Positions 26,060-34,474 of a stretch of DNA of 40,015 nt are shown here, piece by piece. This DNA is from Alphaproteobacteria bacterium. Its GTDB lineage: Bacteria; Pseudomonadota; Alphaproteobacteria; Rhizobiales; Xanthobacteraceae. Within the stretch, counting starts at the first letter, position 1, and the number at the start of each line of letters is the position of its first letter. The stretch is taken from the NCBI GenBank assembly GCA_026400395.1, contig JAPLPD010000173.1, forward strand, positions 1 through 40,015. Reading direction: 5' to 3'. A program made the position numbers and the translations under genes. The notes under the pieces were generated by a model, which ran no database searches, was not told the DNA's origin, and worked only from the letters and a program-made list of their open reading frames with translations.

Positions 26060-26961
26060 TCCATGCCGATCGAGCCGATGTAGATATGGGCGATCATCGC
26101 CGCGATGAAAAGCACCGCCACGGTGGCGTGGATCACCTGGGCAAGCTGCATCCCGGCAATGTCGGTGCCGTAGAACGGGAACATCAGGAAGTATCCGGTG
26201 GTCGCGACGCAGCCGCCGCCGAGCACAACGATCCAGTAGATCACCTTCTGGCCGGCGTTGAACTTGTAGGCAGGCGGATGATCGTTGCCGACGATGCCAC
26301 CGCCACGCTTGATCCAAGCGATATCGACTCCGTTCGGGATATTGTTGGCGACCCACATCAGCAGCATCAGCACGACGCCGAGCGTGAACGGGAAGCTCAG
26401 GTAATTGTGGGCGTACTTGCCCCACTGCGACCAGGCGGCGAAGGCATCGGCGCCGAACAGCGGCAGCAGAAGCGATTTGCCAAAGCTGATGTTGAGGCCG
26501 GTGATGGCGAGAACGATGAAGCAGCCCGCGGTCATCCAGTGAACGCCGCGTTCGAACGCATTGAACCGCACGATTGAGCGGCCCGAGCGGCCGTTCTCCA
26601 GCTTCACCATGCCGCGCATCAAATAGAAGACAACGAGAACAGCGAGCATGCCAAGGATGGCAATGGCCGCGAGCCAGTGCAGCGCGCCCTCGTGGAACGC
26701 CCGCCACGCCTGACCGGCCGGCTGAATGAGGTTGCCGGACTTCTGATCGGGAATGCTGACCCGGCCGCTGATGGAGTCGCCGCCGCCGGGGCCACTTTTC
26801 AGGGCGTTGAGCAGCTGGTCTTCCTTGACCGCACTTGCCGTCGGATTCACCGAATTATCCGAATTTCGCTGCTGCGCGCCGGCCGGGGCGGCCACACCCA
26901 CGATCAGCGCCAATGCCAGCGCCGCGACAATAAAGCGAGCGTTTGCAAACAGTCCCGCCAT
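26026..26961 (-). CDS. fdhC: Formate dehydrogenase gamma subunit (cytochrome b), C-terminal tail lost
   Basis: Membrane anchor carrying two b hemes, taking electrons from the beta subunit and reducing quinone. At 311 residues it has a cleavable signal peptide (1-29), a periplasmic region and four transmembrane helices. Candidate heme ligands are present: His141 (GVHWMTAG), His278 (VIHATVAV) and His292 (AHIYIG). Normally the family continues after IGM with EGAFDAMG...VNWAKEHH..W. Here the frame reads DGFSRSRPAAA and stops at 26026. The expected end of the tail reappears in another frame (25979-26059), which indicates an internal deletion of roughly 70-80 bases with frameshift. Heme sites survive, but the tail that packs near the quinone/beta interface does not. 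It is 93 bases downstream of the beta gene. Confidence 0.88.
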   Translation of the reverse strand: MAGLFANARFIVAALALALIVGVAAPAGAQQRNSDNSVNPTASAVKEDQLLNALKSGPGGGDSISGRVSIPDQKSGNLIQPAGQAWRAFHEGALHWLAAIAILGMLAVLVVFYLMRGMVKLENGRSGRSIVRFNAFERGVHWMTAGCFIVLAITGLNISFGKSLLLPLFGADAFAAWSQWGKYAHNYLSFPFTLGVVLMLLMWVANNIPNGVDIAWIKRGGGIVGNDHPPAYKFNAGQKVIYWIVVLGGGCVATTGYFLMFPFYGTDIAGMQLAQVIHATVAVLFIAAMIAHIYIGSIGMDGFSRSRPAAA

Positions 26962-27054
26962 GCCAACCTCCTCAGACTTCAGACTTTTTATTGCCTTGCG
27001 TGAACGTCTCGGACGATCCGGCGGTGTCCCGCCGCATCGCCCTCCGGTATCCGC

Positions 27055-27651
27055 TCAGGTTGCGATGGATTCCTTGTAGGCCGTCTTCCAGCCCCACGCG
27101 CCGGAGCCGTAACCGCGGCGCACCACCCGCTCCTTGTAGATCTGCGCGATGATATCGCCGTCGCCGGCCAGCAGCGACTTGGTCGAACACATCTCCGCGC
27201 AGAGCGGCAGCTTGCCCTCGGCCAGCCGGTTGCTGCCGTACTTCTCGTACTCTTCCTTGGAGTGATCCGCCTCCGGACCGCCGGCGCAGAAGGTGCACTT
27301 GTCCATCTTACCGCGCGAACCGAAGTTGCCGACCTTCGGATATTGCGGCGCGCCGAACGGGCATGCGTAGAAGCAGTAGCCGCAGCCGATGCAGAGATCC
27401 TTGGAGTGCAGGACCACCGCGTCCGCGGTCGTATAGAAGCAGTTTACCGGGCAGACCGCCGCGCAGGGCGCGTCGGTGCAATGCATGCAGGCCATCGAAA
27501 CCGAGCGTTCGCCGGGCTTGCCGTCATTGATGGTGACGACACGGCGGCGGTTGATGCCCCACGGAACTTCGTGTTCGTTCTTGCAGGCGGTGACGCAAGC
27601 GTTGCACTCGATGCAACGGTCGGCATCGCAGAGGAATTTCATACGGGCCAT
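27055..27651 (-). CDS. fdhB: Formate dehydrogenase beta subunit (iron-sulfur)
   Basis: A 198-residue electron-transfer subunit of the Fdh3-type enzyme. It carries four [4Fe-4S] sites: CIECNACVTACKNE, CMHCTDAPCAAVCPVNC, CIGCGYCFYACPFGAP, and CTFC paired with CAEMC towards the C-terminus. It has no TAT signal of its own and is expected to travel through the TAT pore as a passenger of the alpha subunit. The start ATG is 12 bases after the alpha stop, so the two are co-translated from one message. Unlike FdnH/FdoH it lacks a C-terminal membrane helix, which marks the shorter Fdh3 class. Confidence 0.95.
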   Translation of the reverse strand: MARMKFLCDADRCIECNACVTACKNEHEVPWGINRRRVVTINDGKPGERSVSMACMHCTDAPCAAVCPVNCFYTTADAVVLHSKDLCIGCGYCFYACPFGAPQYPKVGNFGSRGKMDKCTFCAGGPEADHSKEEYEKYGSNRLAEGKLPLCAEMCSTKSLLAGDGDIIAQIYKERVVRRGYGSGAWGWKTAYKESIAT

Positions 27652-27663
27652 GTTCGTTGCTCC

Positions 27664-30615
27664 TTATGCCGCTCTGACCTGACAGAGCGTCGCCTTGGGT
27701 TCTTGCATGCCGGTGACCGGGTCGAAGCCGTAGGTGGTGAGCGTGTTGACGCTCTCACCCAGCACGATTGGATCGGCTCCCTTCGGATAGTTGCCGCGCT
27801 GATCGACGCCCTGGAACCAGCCGGCGAAGTGGAACGGGCACCAGGTGACGCCCTTACCGACGCGCTCGGTGACCAGCGCCTTCATGCGGGCCTTGGACTG
27901 GTGTTCGGCGCCGGTGACCCACACCCACTGACCGTCCTTGATGCCCCGCTCGGACGCGTCACCGGGATTGATCTCGATGAACATGTCCTGCTGAAGCTCG
28001 GCGAGCCACTTGTTGGATCGCGTCTCCTCGCCGCCGCCTTCGTATTCGACAAGACGGCCGGAGGTGAGGATGAGCGGGAACTGCTTGGCAACCCCCTTCT
28101 CGGCCGCCGCCTTCTGCACGTCGAAACCGACGTTGGGCATGCGGAATTCACGCCGGTTGGGAAGCGTTGGATATTTGGCGACGAGTTCGGGCCGCGGCGT
28201 ATAGATCGGCTCACGATGCGTCGGGATGGCATCGGGCAACCCGAAGGCATTCGCCCTCGCCTTGCCGTTGCCGTACGGAACGCAACCGTGTTCGATCGCC
28301 ACGCGCTGGATGCCGCCTGACAGGTCGATCGCCCACGACACCGCGTCGGGCGTCGTCGGGTTGATCTTGTTGATCACCGCCATTTCGGCTTCGGTCAGAT
28401 CCTTGTCCCAGCCGAGCTTCTTCAGCACCCCAAGAGTAAACTCGGGATAGCCGTCCTTGATCTCGGAGTCCTTGGAGTAATAACCGTTGCCGAGCAGGCT
28501 CACCTTGCGCTTAGAGCCATCGGCCAGGGTTTCTTCGCGCTCGACGCCGAAGCGTGCGCGAAACGTGCCTCCGCCCTCTTTGACCGAAAGGTTGGTGTTG
28601 TAGAGCAGCGGTGTGCCCGGATGCTTGTATTCCGGGGTGCCCCAGCACGGCCAGGGCAATCCGTAGTAGTCACCCGTGTTCGGCCCGGACGCGGCCTTCT
28701 GGGTGAGCATGTCGAAGTCTTTCTGGTTCGCCATGTGCGTCTTAAGCCGCTCCGGCGACTGGCCGCAGTAGCCGGTCGACCAGCCGCCGCGATTACTTTC
28801 GCGGAGGATGTCCTCCGGGGACGGCACGTTGTTCTCGACCTTGATGTTCTTGAACATCGTGTCGGCAAAACCGAGCTTCTTGGCGAGGAGATACATTACC
28901 TCGTTGTCGTCCTTGGACTCGAAGATCGGCTTGACGATCTGCTCGCCCCACTGGATCGCGCGGTTGGAGGCCGTGCGCGAACCCGCGGTCTCGTAGCTGG
29001 TGGCGATCGGCAAGAGGTACGTATTGTCCTTGCGTGCCGGCGCAAGCGCCGCCCAGGTCGTCGGGTGCGGATCGGCGACCACGAGCAATTCGAGCTTCTC
29101 GACACCCTCCTGCGCCTTGGGCATGCGGGTCACGGTGTTGCCGCCGTGGCCGAACACCATCATCGCCTTGATGTTGTCCTTCTGGGACACATCCTTCTGC
29201 TCCGACAGCGTGGCGTCGAACCAACGGGTCGATGGAATGCCCGGCACCTGCATGGTGTTGGATTCCTTGCCGTCCGCGGCGGTGATCTTGTCGAACCTGC
29301 TGACGAACCAGTCGTAAGGCACCTCCCAGACGCGCGACCAGTGCCGCCACGCCGGCTCCGCGAGCCCGTAGTAGAGCGGCAGCGTCGCGATATCGAGGCC
29401 GAGATCGGTCGCGCCCTGCACGTTGGTATGACCGCGGAAAATATTGGCGCCGGTGCCCGGTGCTCCGACGTTGCCGGTGGCGAGCAGCAGGATGCAGAGC
29501 GCGCGCACATTGGCGGTGCCGACGGTGTGTTGGGTGACGCCCATGCACCAGATCAGCGTCGAGGGCTTCTCGGTCGCGAACATCTTGGCAACGCGCTCAA
29601 GCTGCGCTCCAGGTACGCCAGTGACGCGCTCGACCTCCTCGGGCGTCCACTTCTCGACCTCCTTGCGGATGTCGTCCATTCCGTAAACGCGCTGCTCGAT
29701 GAACTGCTTGTCTTCCCCGCCGTTCTTGAAGATGTGCCAGAGCATTCCGTAGATCACCGGAATGTCGGTGCCGGAACGCAGCCGCACATATTCCGTCGCG
29801 TGCGCCGCGGTGCGGGTCATACGCGGATCGATCACGATCATGTTCGCCCGCTGCGACTGCTTGCCTTCAAGCACATGCTGCAGCGACACCGGATGCGCTT
29901 CAGCCGGATTGCCGCCCATGATCATGATGGTCTTGGAGTTGCGGATGTCCGTGTAGCTGTTGGTCATCGCGCCGTAGCCCCAGGTGTTGGCTACGCCGGC
30001 AACCGTCGTCGAGTGGCAGATGCGGGCCTGATGGTCCGAGTTGTTGGTGCCCCAGAACGCCGCGAACTTACGATTGAGATAGGCGCCTTCGTTGGTGAAC
30101 TTGGCGGAGCCGAGCCAATAGACGGAATCGGCGCCGGACTTGGCGCGGATCGCCATCATCTTGTCGCCGATCTCATTGATCGCCACGTCCCACGAGATGC
30201 GGGTCCACTGGCCGTTTACCAGCTTCATCGGATACTTCAGCCGGCGGTCGCCGTGCACGAGTTCGCGCGTCGCTGCGCCCTTGGCGCAATGGGAGCCGCG
30301 ATTGATCGGGCTATCCCAGCCCGGCTCCTGGCCGACCCAGACGCCGTTCGAAACTTCGGCGATCAGCGTGCAGCCGACCGAACAATGCGTGCAGATATTC
30401 TTGCGGATCGTGGCGCCGGCGCCGGGCGCGGAACCGGCCGCGTCAGCCTTTCGCACGCTGGTCAGCGGCAAGGCGCCGACGGCGGCGAGACCACCCGCGG
30501 CAAGACCCGAGCGGCGCAGAAAGGTGCGGCGGTCGATACTTCCGGCGGATTGCGTGCCGAGCGCAGCGGCCAGCATGCCACGGCGCGCTTGACGTTCTGT
30601 TCTCTTGATGAGCAC
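27664..30615 (-). CDS. fdhA: Formate dehydrogenase alpha subunit, TAT-exported, Cys-type
   Basis: A 983-residue molybdenum/tungsten bis-pterin enzyme oxidising formate to CO2 in the periplasm. A twin-arginine signal is present (DRRTFLRRSGLAAGG, Arg29-Arg30). One [4Fe-4S] cluster is bound by Cys75, Cys78, Cys82 and Cys110. The metal ligand is Cys200 in RICHST, followed by His201, so this is the cysteine and not the selenocysteine form. The remaining conserved regions (GSNTTEAH-like GGNPAEAHPV, the MGVTQHT block and GRLVEYEGGGEETRSN near the C-terminus) are complete. It is preceded by the small TAT peptide gene (10 bases) and followed by fdhB (12 bases). Confidence 0.96.
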   Translation of the reverse strand: MLIKRTERQARRGMLAAALGTQSAGSIDRRTFLRRSGLAAGGLAAVGALPLTSVRKADAAGSAPGAGATIRKNICTHCSVGCTLIAEVSNGVWVGQEPGWDSPINRGSHCAKGAATRELVHGDRRLKYPMKLVNGQWTRISWDVAINEIGDKMMAIRAKSGADSVYWLGSAKFTNEGAYLNRKFAAFWGTNNSDHQARICHSTTVAGVANTWGYGAMTNSYTDIRNSKTIMIMGGNPAEAHPVSLQHVLEGKQSQRANMIVIDPRMTRTAAHATEYVRLRSGTDIPVIYGMLWHIFKNGGEDKQFIEQRVYGMDDIRKEVEKWTPEEVERVTGVPGAQLERVAKMFATEKPSTLIWCMGVTQHTVGTANVRALCILLLATGNVGAPGTGANIFRGHTNVQGATDLGLDIATLPLYYGLAEPAWRHWSRVWEVPYDWFVSRFDKITAADGKESNTMQVPGIPSTRWFDATLSEQKDVSQKDNIKAMMVFGHGGNTVTRMPKAQEGVEKLELLVVADPHPTTWAALAPARKDNTYLLPIATSYETAGSRTASNRAIQWGEQIVKPIFESKDDNEVMYLLAKKLGFADTMFKNIKVENNVPSPEDILRESNRGGWSTGYCGQSPERLKTHMANQKDFDMLTQKAASGPNTGDYYGLPWPCWGTPEYKHPGTPLLYNTNLSVKEGGGTFRARFGVEREETLADGSKRKVSLLGNGYYSKDSEIKDGYPEFTLGVLKKLGWDKDLTEAEMAVINKINPTTPDAVSWAIDLSGGIQRVAIEHGCVPYGNGKARANAFGLPDAIPTHREPIYTPRPELVAKYPTLPNRREFRMPNVGFDVQKAAAEKGVAKQFPLILTSGRLVEYEGGGEETRSNKWLAELQQDMFIEINPGDASERGIKDGQWVWVTGAEHQSKARMKALVTERVGKGVTWCPFHFAGWFQGVDQRGNYPKGADPIVLGESVNTLTTYGFDPVTGMQEPKATLCQVRAA

Positions 30616-30625
30616 GGGCGCCTCC

Positions 30626-30829
30626 TTATGACTTCGCCGGATAACGATTCACGCTGTAGTACTTCTTCACGTGATCGGTTTCCTGGTAGCGGGATTTGCG
30701 TTTTTCATCATTGGTTTCGTTATCGGCCCTGGCCGCGGTGGCACCCAGCGGAAGGGCGGCCGCCGCCCCCGCACCGGCACCCAGCACACGCAGGAAATCG
30801 CGACGGCCCACCGTGTCTTGCTTCTTCAT
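30626..30829 (-). CDS. Formate dehydrogenase-region TAT small protein
   Basis: A 67-residue protein with a twin-arginine signal at the start (MKKQDTVGRRDFLRVLGAG). A short charged mature part ends KKYYSVNRYPAKS. It matches my recollection of the family annotated as 'formate dehydrogenase region TAT target' (TIGR02811). The start at 30829 is chosen for the GAGGAGG ribosome site; the open frame back to 30865 runs into the upstream gene's stop. Its role is unknown. Its constant place directly before the alpha gene suggests an assembly or small structural subunit on the periplasmic side. Confidence 0.85.
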   Translation of the reverse strand: MKKQDTVGRRDFLRVLGAGAGAAAALPLGATAARADNETNDEKRKSRYQETDHVKKYYSVNRYPAKS

Positions 30830-30861
30830 TGCCGCTTCCTCCTCAATTCGGCGTTGTCGGT

Positions 30862-31635
30862 TCAAGCCGGCAGCGCAAAGGCTTCAGTCTCGATATCGAT
30901 GAACAGACGTCCGAGCGTGCCGACGTGGCGATAGAATCGCGCCGATTCGGCCCGCTCGAGGTCGGCGAAGAAGCGCCCGATCCACGGCGCCATATGGCTT
31001 TCGAACACCTTCTGGTCGCTGCCGGCCGGCGCTTCGAACTGGCGCGACGCAAGCCCCGCCATGATCTCGCACAGGATCGCGGCGTGATCCTCGGGTTCAG
31101 CCTGCCCCTCGGCGCGCTCGATGCCGATCGCCCGCAGATCGTCGCGCAACCGCGCCAGCGGACGCTCGTGCAGAAAGCCCGTGAGATAGAACGAACCATA
31201 CGGCAGCAGTTCGCCGCGCCCGAGCCCGATGAACAAGTCGAAGAACTCGCGCTCGATCTGTTCCAGCGAAGCATGGCCAGCGGCTTCGGCGAGCGCCGCG
31301 TGGGCCACGCCGAGCGCGGTCGGATCGCCGCGCAACCTGGAAAGCCGCTCTAGGAAAGCCGCATCGGGAGCGCGCGCGAGCAGCACAGCCAGCAGCGCGT
31401 ACTCCTGCGCACGCGCGATGTCAGTTTCATCGGCGGCGGCTGAATCGATGGCTGCGAACAGGTCGGGGCGCAGGACGGCGCGGTTGATCCCGGTCGCGCT
31501 CTCCACCGAAACCACACGCTCGGCCGGGACACGATCCCAGCTCGAAATCGAGGGCTGCGAAATGCCGATCCGGCGCGCGAGTTCGCTGACGCTGCCAGCG
31601 GCGCGGATCGCTTCCTGCAAGCCAGTATCCCGCAT
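30862..31635 (-). CDS. HTH (YdaS/Cro-like) - TorD chaperone fusion, putative regulator of fdh
   Basis: A 257-residue two-part protein. Residues 1-60 form a Cro/YdaS-type helix-turn-helix (SVSELARRIGISQPSISSW, then the RVPAERVVSVESATG block and RAVLRPDLF). After a short linker, residues 75-255 are a TorD/DmsD-type chaperone (EYALLAVLLARAP; FFDLFIGLGRGELLPYGSFY; LTGFLHERPLARL; the EPEDHAAIL motif at 180-188). TorD-family chaperones bind the TAT signal and hold the molybdoenzyme until its cofactor is inserted. The N-terminal HTH suggests the same protein binds DNA. It is the first gene of the unit, 32 bases before the TAT peptide gene; an inverted repeat overlaps its own start codon. The ribosome site is weak. 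Confidence 0.9.
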   Translation of the reverse strand: MRDTGLQEAIRAAGSVSELARRIGISQPSISSWDRVPAERVVSVESATGINRAVLRPDLFAAIDSAAADETDIARAQEYALLAVLLARAPDAAFLERLSRLRGDPTALGVAHAALAEAAGHASLEQIEREFFDLFIGLGRGELLPYGSFYLTGFLHERPLARLRDDLRAIGIERAEGQAEPEDHAAILCEIMAGLASRQFEAPAGSDQKVFESHMAPWIGRFFADLERAESARFYRHVGTLGRLFIDIETEAFALPA

Positions 31636-31739
31636 TCGAATTGCTCAAGATTTCGGCAGGTAGATTCCGATAAGAACAATTCGAAACACTAGTTGGCCTG
31701 CGGAACAGTAGCAATACACCTATAGACTGAAGCTATAGG
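31635..31739. promoter_or_regulatory. Candidate operator/promoter region upstream of HTH-TorD gene
   Basis: Between the DUF3306 stop and the HTH-TorD start. A 9-bp inverted repeat has arms TTCGAATTG (31635-31643, overlapping the start codon) and CAATTCGAA (31677-31685), 33 bases apart; each arm contains the palindrome TTCGAA. A second palindrome, CCTATAG and CTATAGG with a 7-base loop, is at 31719-31739. The first fits binding of a dimeric HTH protein at two half-operators near its own start, i.e. autoregulation. The second could be another operator or the 3' hairpin of the DUF operon. Confidence 0.45.
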
Positions 31740-31744
31740 GCCCG

Positions 31745-32440
31745 TTACTGGGGCAACGCCCGCCCATGCCTTCGTTCAGCCGGCGGAACACTATCCTCGC
31801 TCTTTATTTCTTGTTGCATCGCAACATTTTCTTTTTCGCGATGCACAATAACGGCGTCTCCGACACCGGATGGCGCCCGCATGTCGGACACCGGCTGATC
31901 GAGCGTTTTCGTGTCGAATGACGCTGTTTGCGGTTCCTTTGACACCACCACCCCTGGACCGGGCTCGCCTTCGGCACCGACCGCCGCGCCGGGCTGCTCA
32001 ACCAAGGGGGGAAGCTGGCTCTGAAACACCTCCGCGACCAACCGGCGAACATCGTCCGTCGCTTCGAGCGGGCCAAAGCCGGGCAGCCCTTTTCCGGTCG
32101 CGAAGTCCCACTGGTTCTCCGCGACCTCGATGAAGTCGCGAATGGCCGGATCAGTGGTCCACGCGCGGCGAAGCGCCGCACGGGTCAATTCGAGCGGGAC
32201 GCCCTTCTGAAGAAACGACCGGATGTCGGTGCCCAAGGTGATCGATTCGATCGGCGGAAGGGTCGAGAGATCGACCTCCGGCTCCTTGTGACCCTCGGCT
32301 GTCGCCTCAACCGCGGATGCCGCGGATTCGATTTCCCGAACGGGCTCAACACCCGATGCGTCTTTCGGAGCCTCGGCGTCGCGCGTTGCTTCCTGCTTGA
32401 GGCGCGACCAGCGCGACAGGAATTTGTCAGACTCGGTCAT
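31745..32440 (-). CDS. DUF3306 protein, formate dehydrogenase accessory
   Basis: A 231-residue protein starting MTESDKFLSRWSRLKQEA, the family N-terminus. The centre LSTLPPIESITLGTDIRSFL and the tail block LTRAALRRAWTTDPAIRDF, then NQWDFA, are the conserved region (about 60-130). The last 100 residues are low-complexity and charged. There are no catalytic motifs and no membrane segment. It overlaps the DUF3305 gene by four bases; the pair is usually found together next to formate dehydrogenases. It is the last gene of the five-gene overlapping set. Function is unknown; a role in maturation or regulation of the enzyme is inferred from location only. Confidence 0.85.
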   Translation of the reverse strand: MTESDKFLSRWSRLKQEATRDAEAPKDASGVEPVREIESAASAVEATAEGHKEPEVDLSTLPPIESITLGTDIRSFLQKGVPLELTRAALRRAWTTDPAIRDFIEVAENQWDFATGKGLPGFGPLEATDDVRRLVAEVFQSQLPPLVEQPGAAVGAEGEPGPGVVVSKEPQTASFDTKTLDQPVSDMRAPSGVGDAVIVHREKENVAMQQEIKSEDSVPPAERRHGRALPQ

Positions 32441-32943
32441 CCCTCATCCTCGGCCGGCCGCGTGCGGCGGCCCAGCGCGTCCAGGTTGGCGCGATCCCGC
32501 TTGCGCTTGAAAAACGGTTGTTCGACATGGTGCTCGGCAACGAAGACATCAACCGTGCCCCGTATCGCCTCCGGCATCGGCACCTGCTCGACGATGTCGT
32601 TGCCAGCCGACGTGTATCCCTCGCCCTCCGAACCATCGGCGGTGACACACACCACGGCGAACGGCGGCTCCGCGCCGGTCGGCCGCAACACAACCCAAAG
32701 CTTCGCCTCGCCGGTGGCAAGGTTGTCCCGGTAGTTCGAGGTCTCGCTTGAGTGCAGCATCACATCCGCGCGGCCGGCATAGAACGTCGCGCCGTCCGCG
32801 GTCTCGCTCAGCATCGTCCACGGGCTCGCGTCTGGCTCGCCTGGAATCGCGGCGAGAGGCCGCCAGGTAAAGTCGATCCACGGCGAATCCGCCTTGCGCC
32901 GCTCAACCACCACGCCGACGGGAATGCGGATACTCGCGCTCAT
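32437..32943 (-). CDS. DUF3305 protein, formate dehydrogenase accessory
   Basis: A 168-residue protein beginning MSASIRIPVGVVVERRKADS, followed by the family block PWIDFTWRPLAAIPG. It has a beta-rich core (YRDNLATGEAKLWVVLRP) and the C-terminal VEQPFFKRKRDRAN, where a phenylalanine and basic patch is conserved. It overlaps both neighbours by four bases (32437-32440 and 32940-32943). No known activity; I infer an accessory role because it occurs with DUF3306 in the same kind of locus. Confidence 0.85.
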   Translation of the reverse strand: MSASIRIPVGVVVERRKADSPWIDFTWRPLAAIPGEPDASPWTMLSETADGATFYAGRADVMLHSSETSNYRDNLATGEAKLWVVLRPTGAEPPFAVVCVTADGSEGEGYTSAGNDIVEQVPMPEAIRGTVDVFVAEHHVEQPFFKRKRDRANLDALGRRTRPAEDEG

Positions 32944-33938
32944 GCCTTCATGGCCTCGATCGGCAGGCCGGTCAGCAGGTTCTGAGGTTTGAACCGCACC
33001 ACCTTATCCTCCCCGACAGCAAGGATCAGATAAACCGGCTCTCCCCGCAGCGCATCCATCACGCCGGACGAGTCATGGAATGTCAGCCGATAAAGCCCGA
33101 CGATTCGATTGCGAAGCGCATCGCTCAATTCCTCGCCGTTCCAAAGCGCATCGCCGATCTTGGTTCCCTCCGCATCGAGGCCGGCGTACCAGGTAAAATT
33201 CGCGTTCGTGGCCTCGGTGAACGGTTCCACATCGACATCGACCGAAAGCAAATGCCTGACCCAGCGTGCCATCGCCTGCGCCAGCGCGATATGACCGCGC
33301 TGACCGCCGCTGAGATCGAGGGCGACATGGAACTGATCGCTGTGCTCGAAATAGTGTTCGGCATTGTCGGCGTTCATAACGTCGATATCGGCGGCGGCCG
33401 GTATCCCCAGCATTGAAACCAGGGGCGACACCGGCCCGGGGCTCTTGCCGGAAATCGTTTCTTCATCCGCAACGATCAGCGCGCCGTCGTGCAAGGTCAT
33501 GCGCTGCGGGCGGAAAAAAATCTCCGCCGCACGCAGCACATAAGGATCCTCGCAATCATCGAGCGCGTTGCGAAGGATGACGTGAACGAGCTGGTTGAGA
33601 AACAGATGCGGCACCTTGAGGCCACGCCGCACGATATCGAGGTAGGCGGCTTCAAGCGTACGGTGGCGCAGCAGATGGTCTCGAAACGCCAGCAGCACCT
33701 GCCAGTTCTCGCGCGCGTCCGGATCGGCGATGCGGGCAATCTCCTCCGGCGGCACGGGCTTGCGAGGGTCGGCGAGCAGCGCCGCGTGCAGGTCACGCTC
33801 GGTCGCGCACGCTTCCGGAGGCGGCACAAGCTCGGGCCGCGCCAGATAGACCTTGAGGAAATCGTCGGTCAGAAGCAGGCCGCCGCCCTGGTCACGGTCG
33901 AGCAGATGGTGCCCGCAAGAAAGCCAAAAGTCCTTCAT
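32940..33938 (-). CDS. DUF6352 family protein, formate dehydrogenase accessory
   Basis: A 332-residue cytoplasmic protein starting MKDFWLSCGHHLLDRDQGGG and ending LLTGLPIEAMKA. The order DFWLSCGHHLLDRD, LVPPPEACATERDLH and LFLNQLVHVILRNALDDCEDPY (about residues 5-150) fits the family assigned DUF6352 in my memory; the name should be checked. No catalytic residues were recognised, although the opening CGHH (Cys-Gly-His-His) could bind metal. ATG 33938 is fixed by the ATGA overlap with the upstream gene, whereas the open frame extends much further upstream (to 34136) in what would be out-of-family sequence. Confidence 0.75.
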   Translation of the reverse strand: MKDFWLSCGHHLLDRDQGGGLLLTDDFLKVYLARPELVPPPEACATERDLHAALLADPRKPVPPEEIARIADPDARENWQVLLAFRDHLLRHRTLEAAYLDIVRRGLKVPHLFLNQLVHVILRNALDDCEDPYVLRAAEIFFRPQRMTLHDGALIVADEETISGKSPGPVSPLVSMLGIPAAADIDVMNADNAEHYFEHSDQFHVALDLSGGQRGHIALAQAMARWVRHLLSVDVDVEPFTEATNANFTWYAGLDAEGTKIGDALWNGEELSDALRNRIVGLYRLTFHDSSGVMDALRGEPVYLILAVGEDKVVRFKPQNLLTGLPIEAMKA

Positions 33939-34474
33939 CTGTCGCTCTCCTGCTGGCCCAGGCTCGTCAGATCGATCCGTTCTTCCGGCTCTTCTTCTCC
34001 TTCGACCTCCAGGAATGCAAACGCGCGCAGCGGCTTCGGTCCGGCTTTGCGTTGCAAGCTGCGGAAGGTCTCGCGTATTTCGCCGTTCTCCTCGCTGCGG
34101 TGGACGGCGATCAACGTGTCCGCGGGGTGCGAGCACAAAGAGCTGGCGAACGCCACTTCCGCCTTGGCCGCCAGCTCTGCGTCATCGAAGGTTGGCGCGC
34201 CGAAATTCTCGACCAGCCGATCCGCCAGCGTCCGGACCAGATCGGAATAGTCGCGCTCGCTGGCTTCGACGATCTGCACCAGCGTGGACCATCCCAGCGA
34301 CTGCACGCCGAGAAAGCCGCCACGGAACGCCGCGCGTGCCTTGCCCTGCAATCCGGCGGCATCGTCGTTCAGGAACGCGAACGAGCCCGACACCGCCCAC
34401 TCACCCGGCTCCGCCGCGCGCTCGAACACGAAGGTATCCGACGGATCGAGCCGGATGGTGCGAAGGAGCTTCAA
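33935..34474 (-). CDS. DUF6505 family protein, formate dehydrogenase accessory
   Basis: A 179-residue protein starting MKLLRTIRLDPSDTFVFERA. A beta/alpha core includes FRGGFLGVQSLGWSTLVQIV, the tail has RRSLQRK-type basic residues, and the acidic end is EVEGEEEPEE. I recall this group as DUF6505; certainty about the label is moderate. It overlaps the genes on both sides by four bases, so its product is made in fixed ratio with them. Nothing in the sequence indicates an activity. Confidence 0.7.
   Translation of the reverse strand: MKLLRTIRLDPSDTFVFERAAEPGEWAVSGSFAFLNDDAAGLQGKARAAFRGGFLGVQSLGWSTLVQIVEASERDYSDLVRTLADRLVENFGAPTFDDAELAAKAEVAFASSLCSHPADTLIAVHRSEENGEIRETFRSLQRKAGPKPLRAFAFLEVEGEEEPEERIDLTSLGQQESDR

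Noticed and set aside
27664-30615. Selenocysteine (in-frame TGA) in the alpha subunit
   Set aside because: The metal-ligand codon is TGC (Cys200 in RICHST) and the frame has no internal stop.
28621-31353. 910-codon open frame antisense to the formate dehydrogenase alpha gene
   Set aside because: It is a GC-rich mirror of the alpha and chaperone genes; its translation is full of His/Arg/Ala with no motif, while the minus strand encodes complete known proteins.
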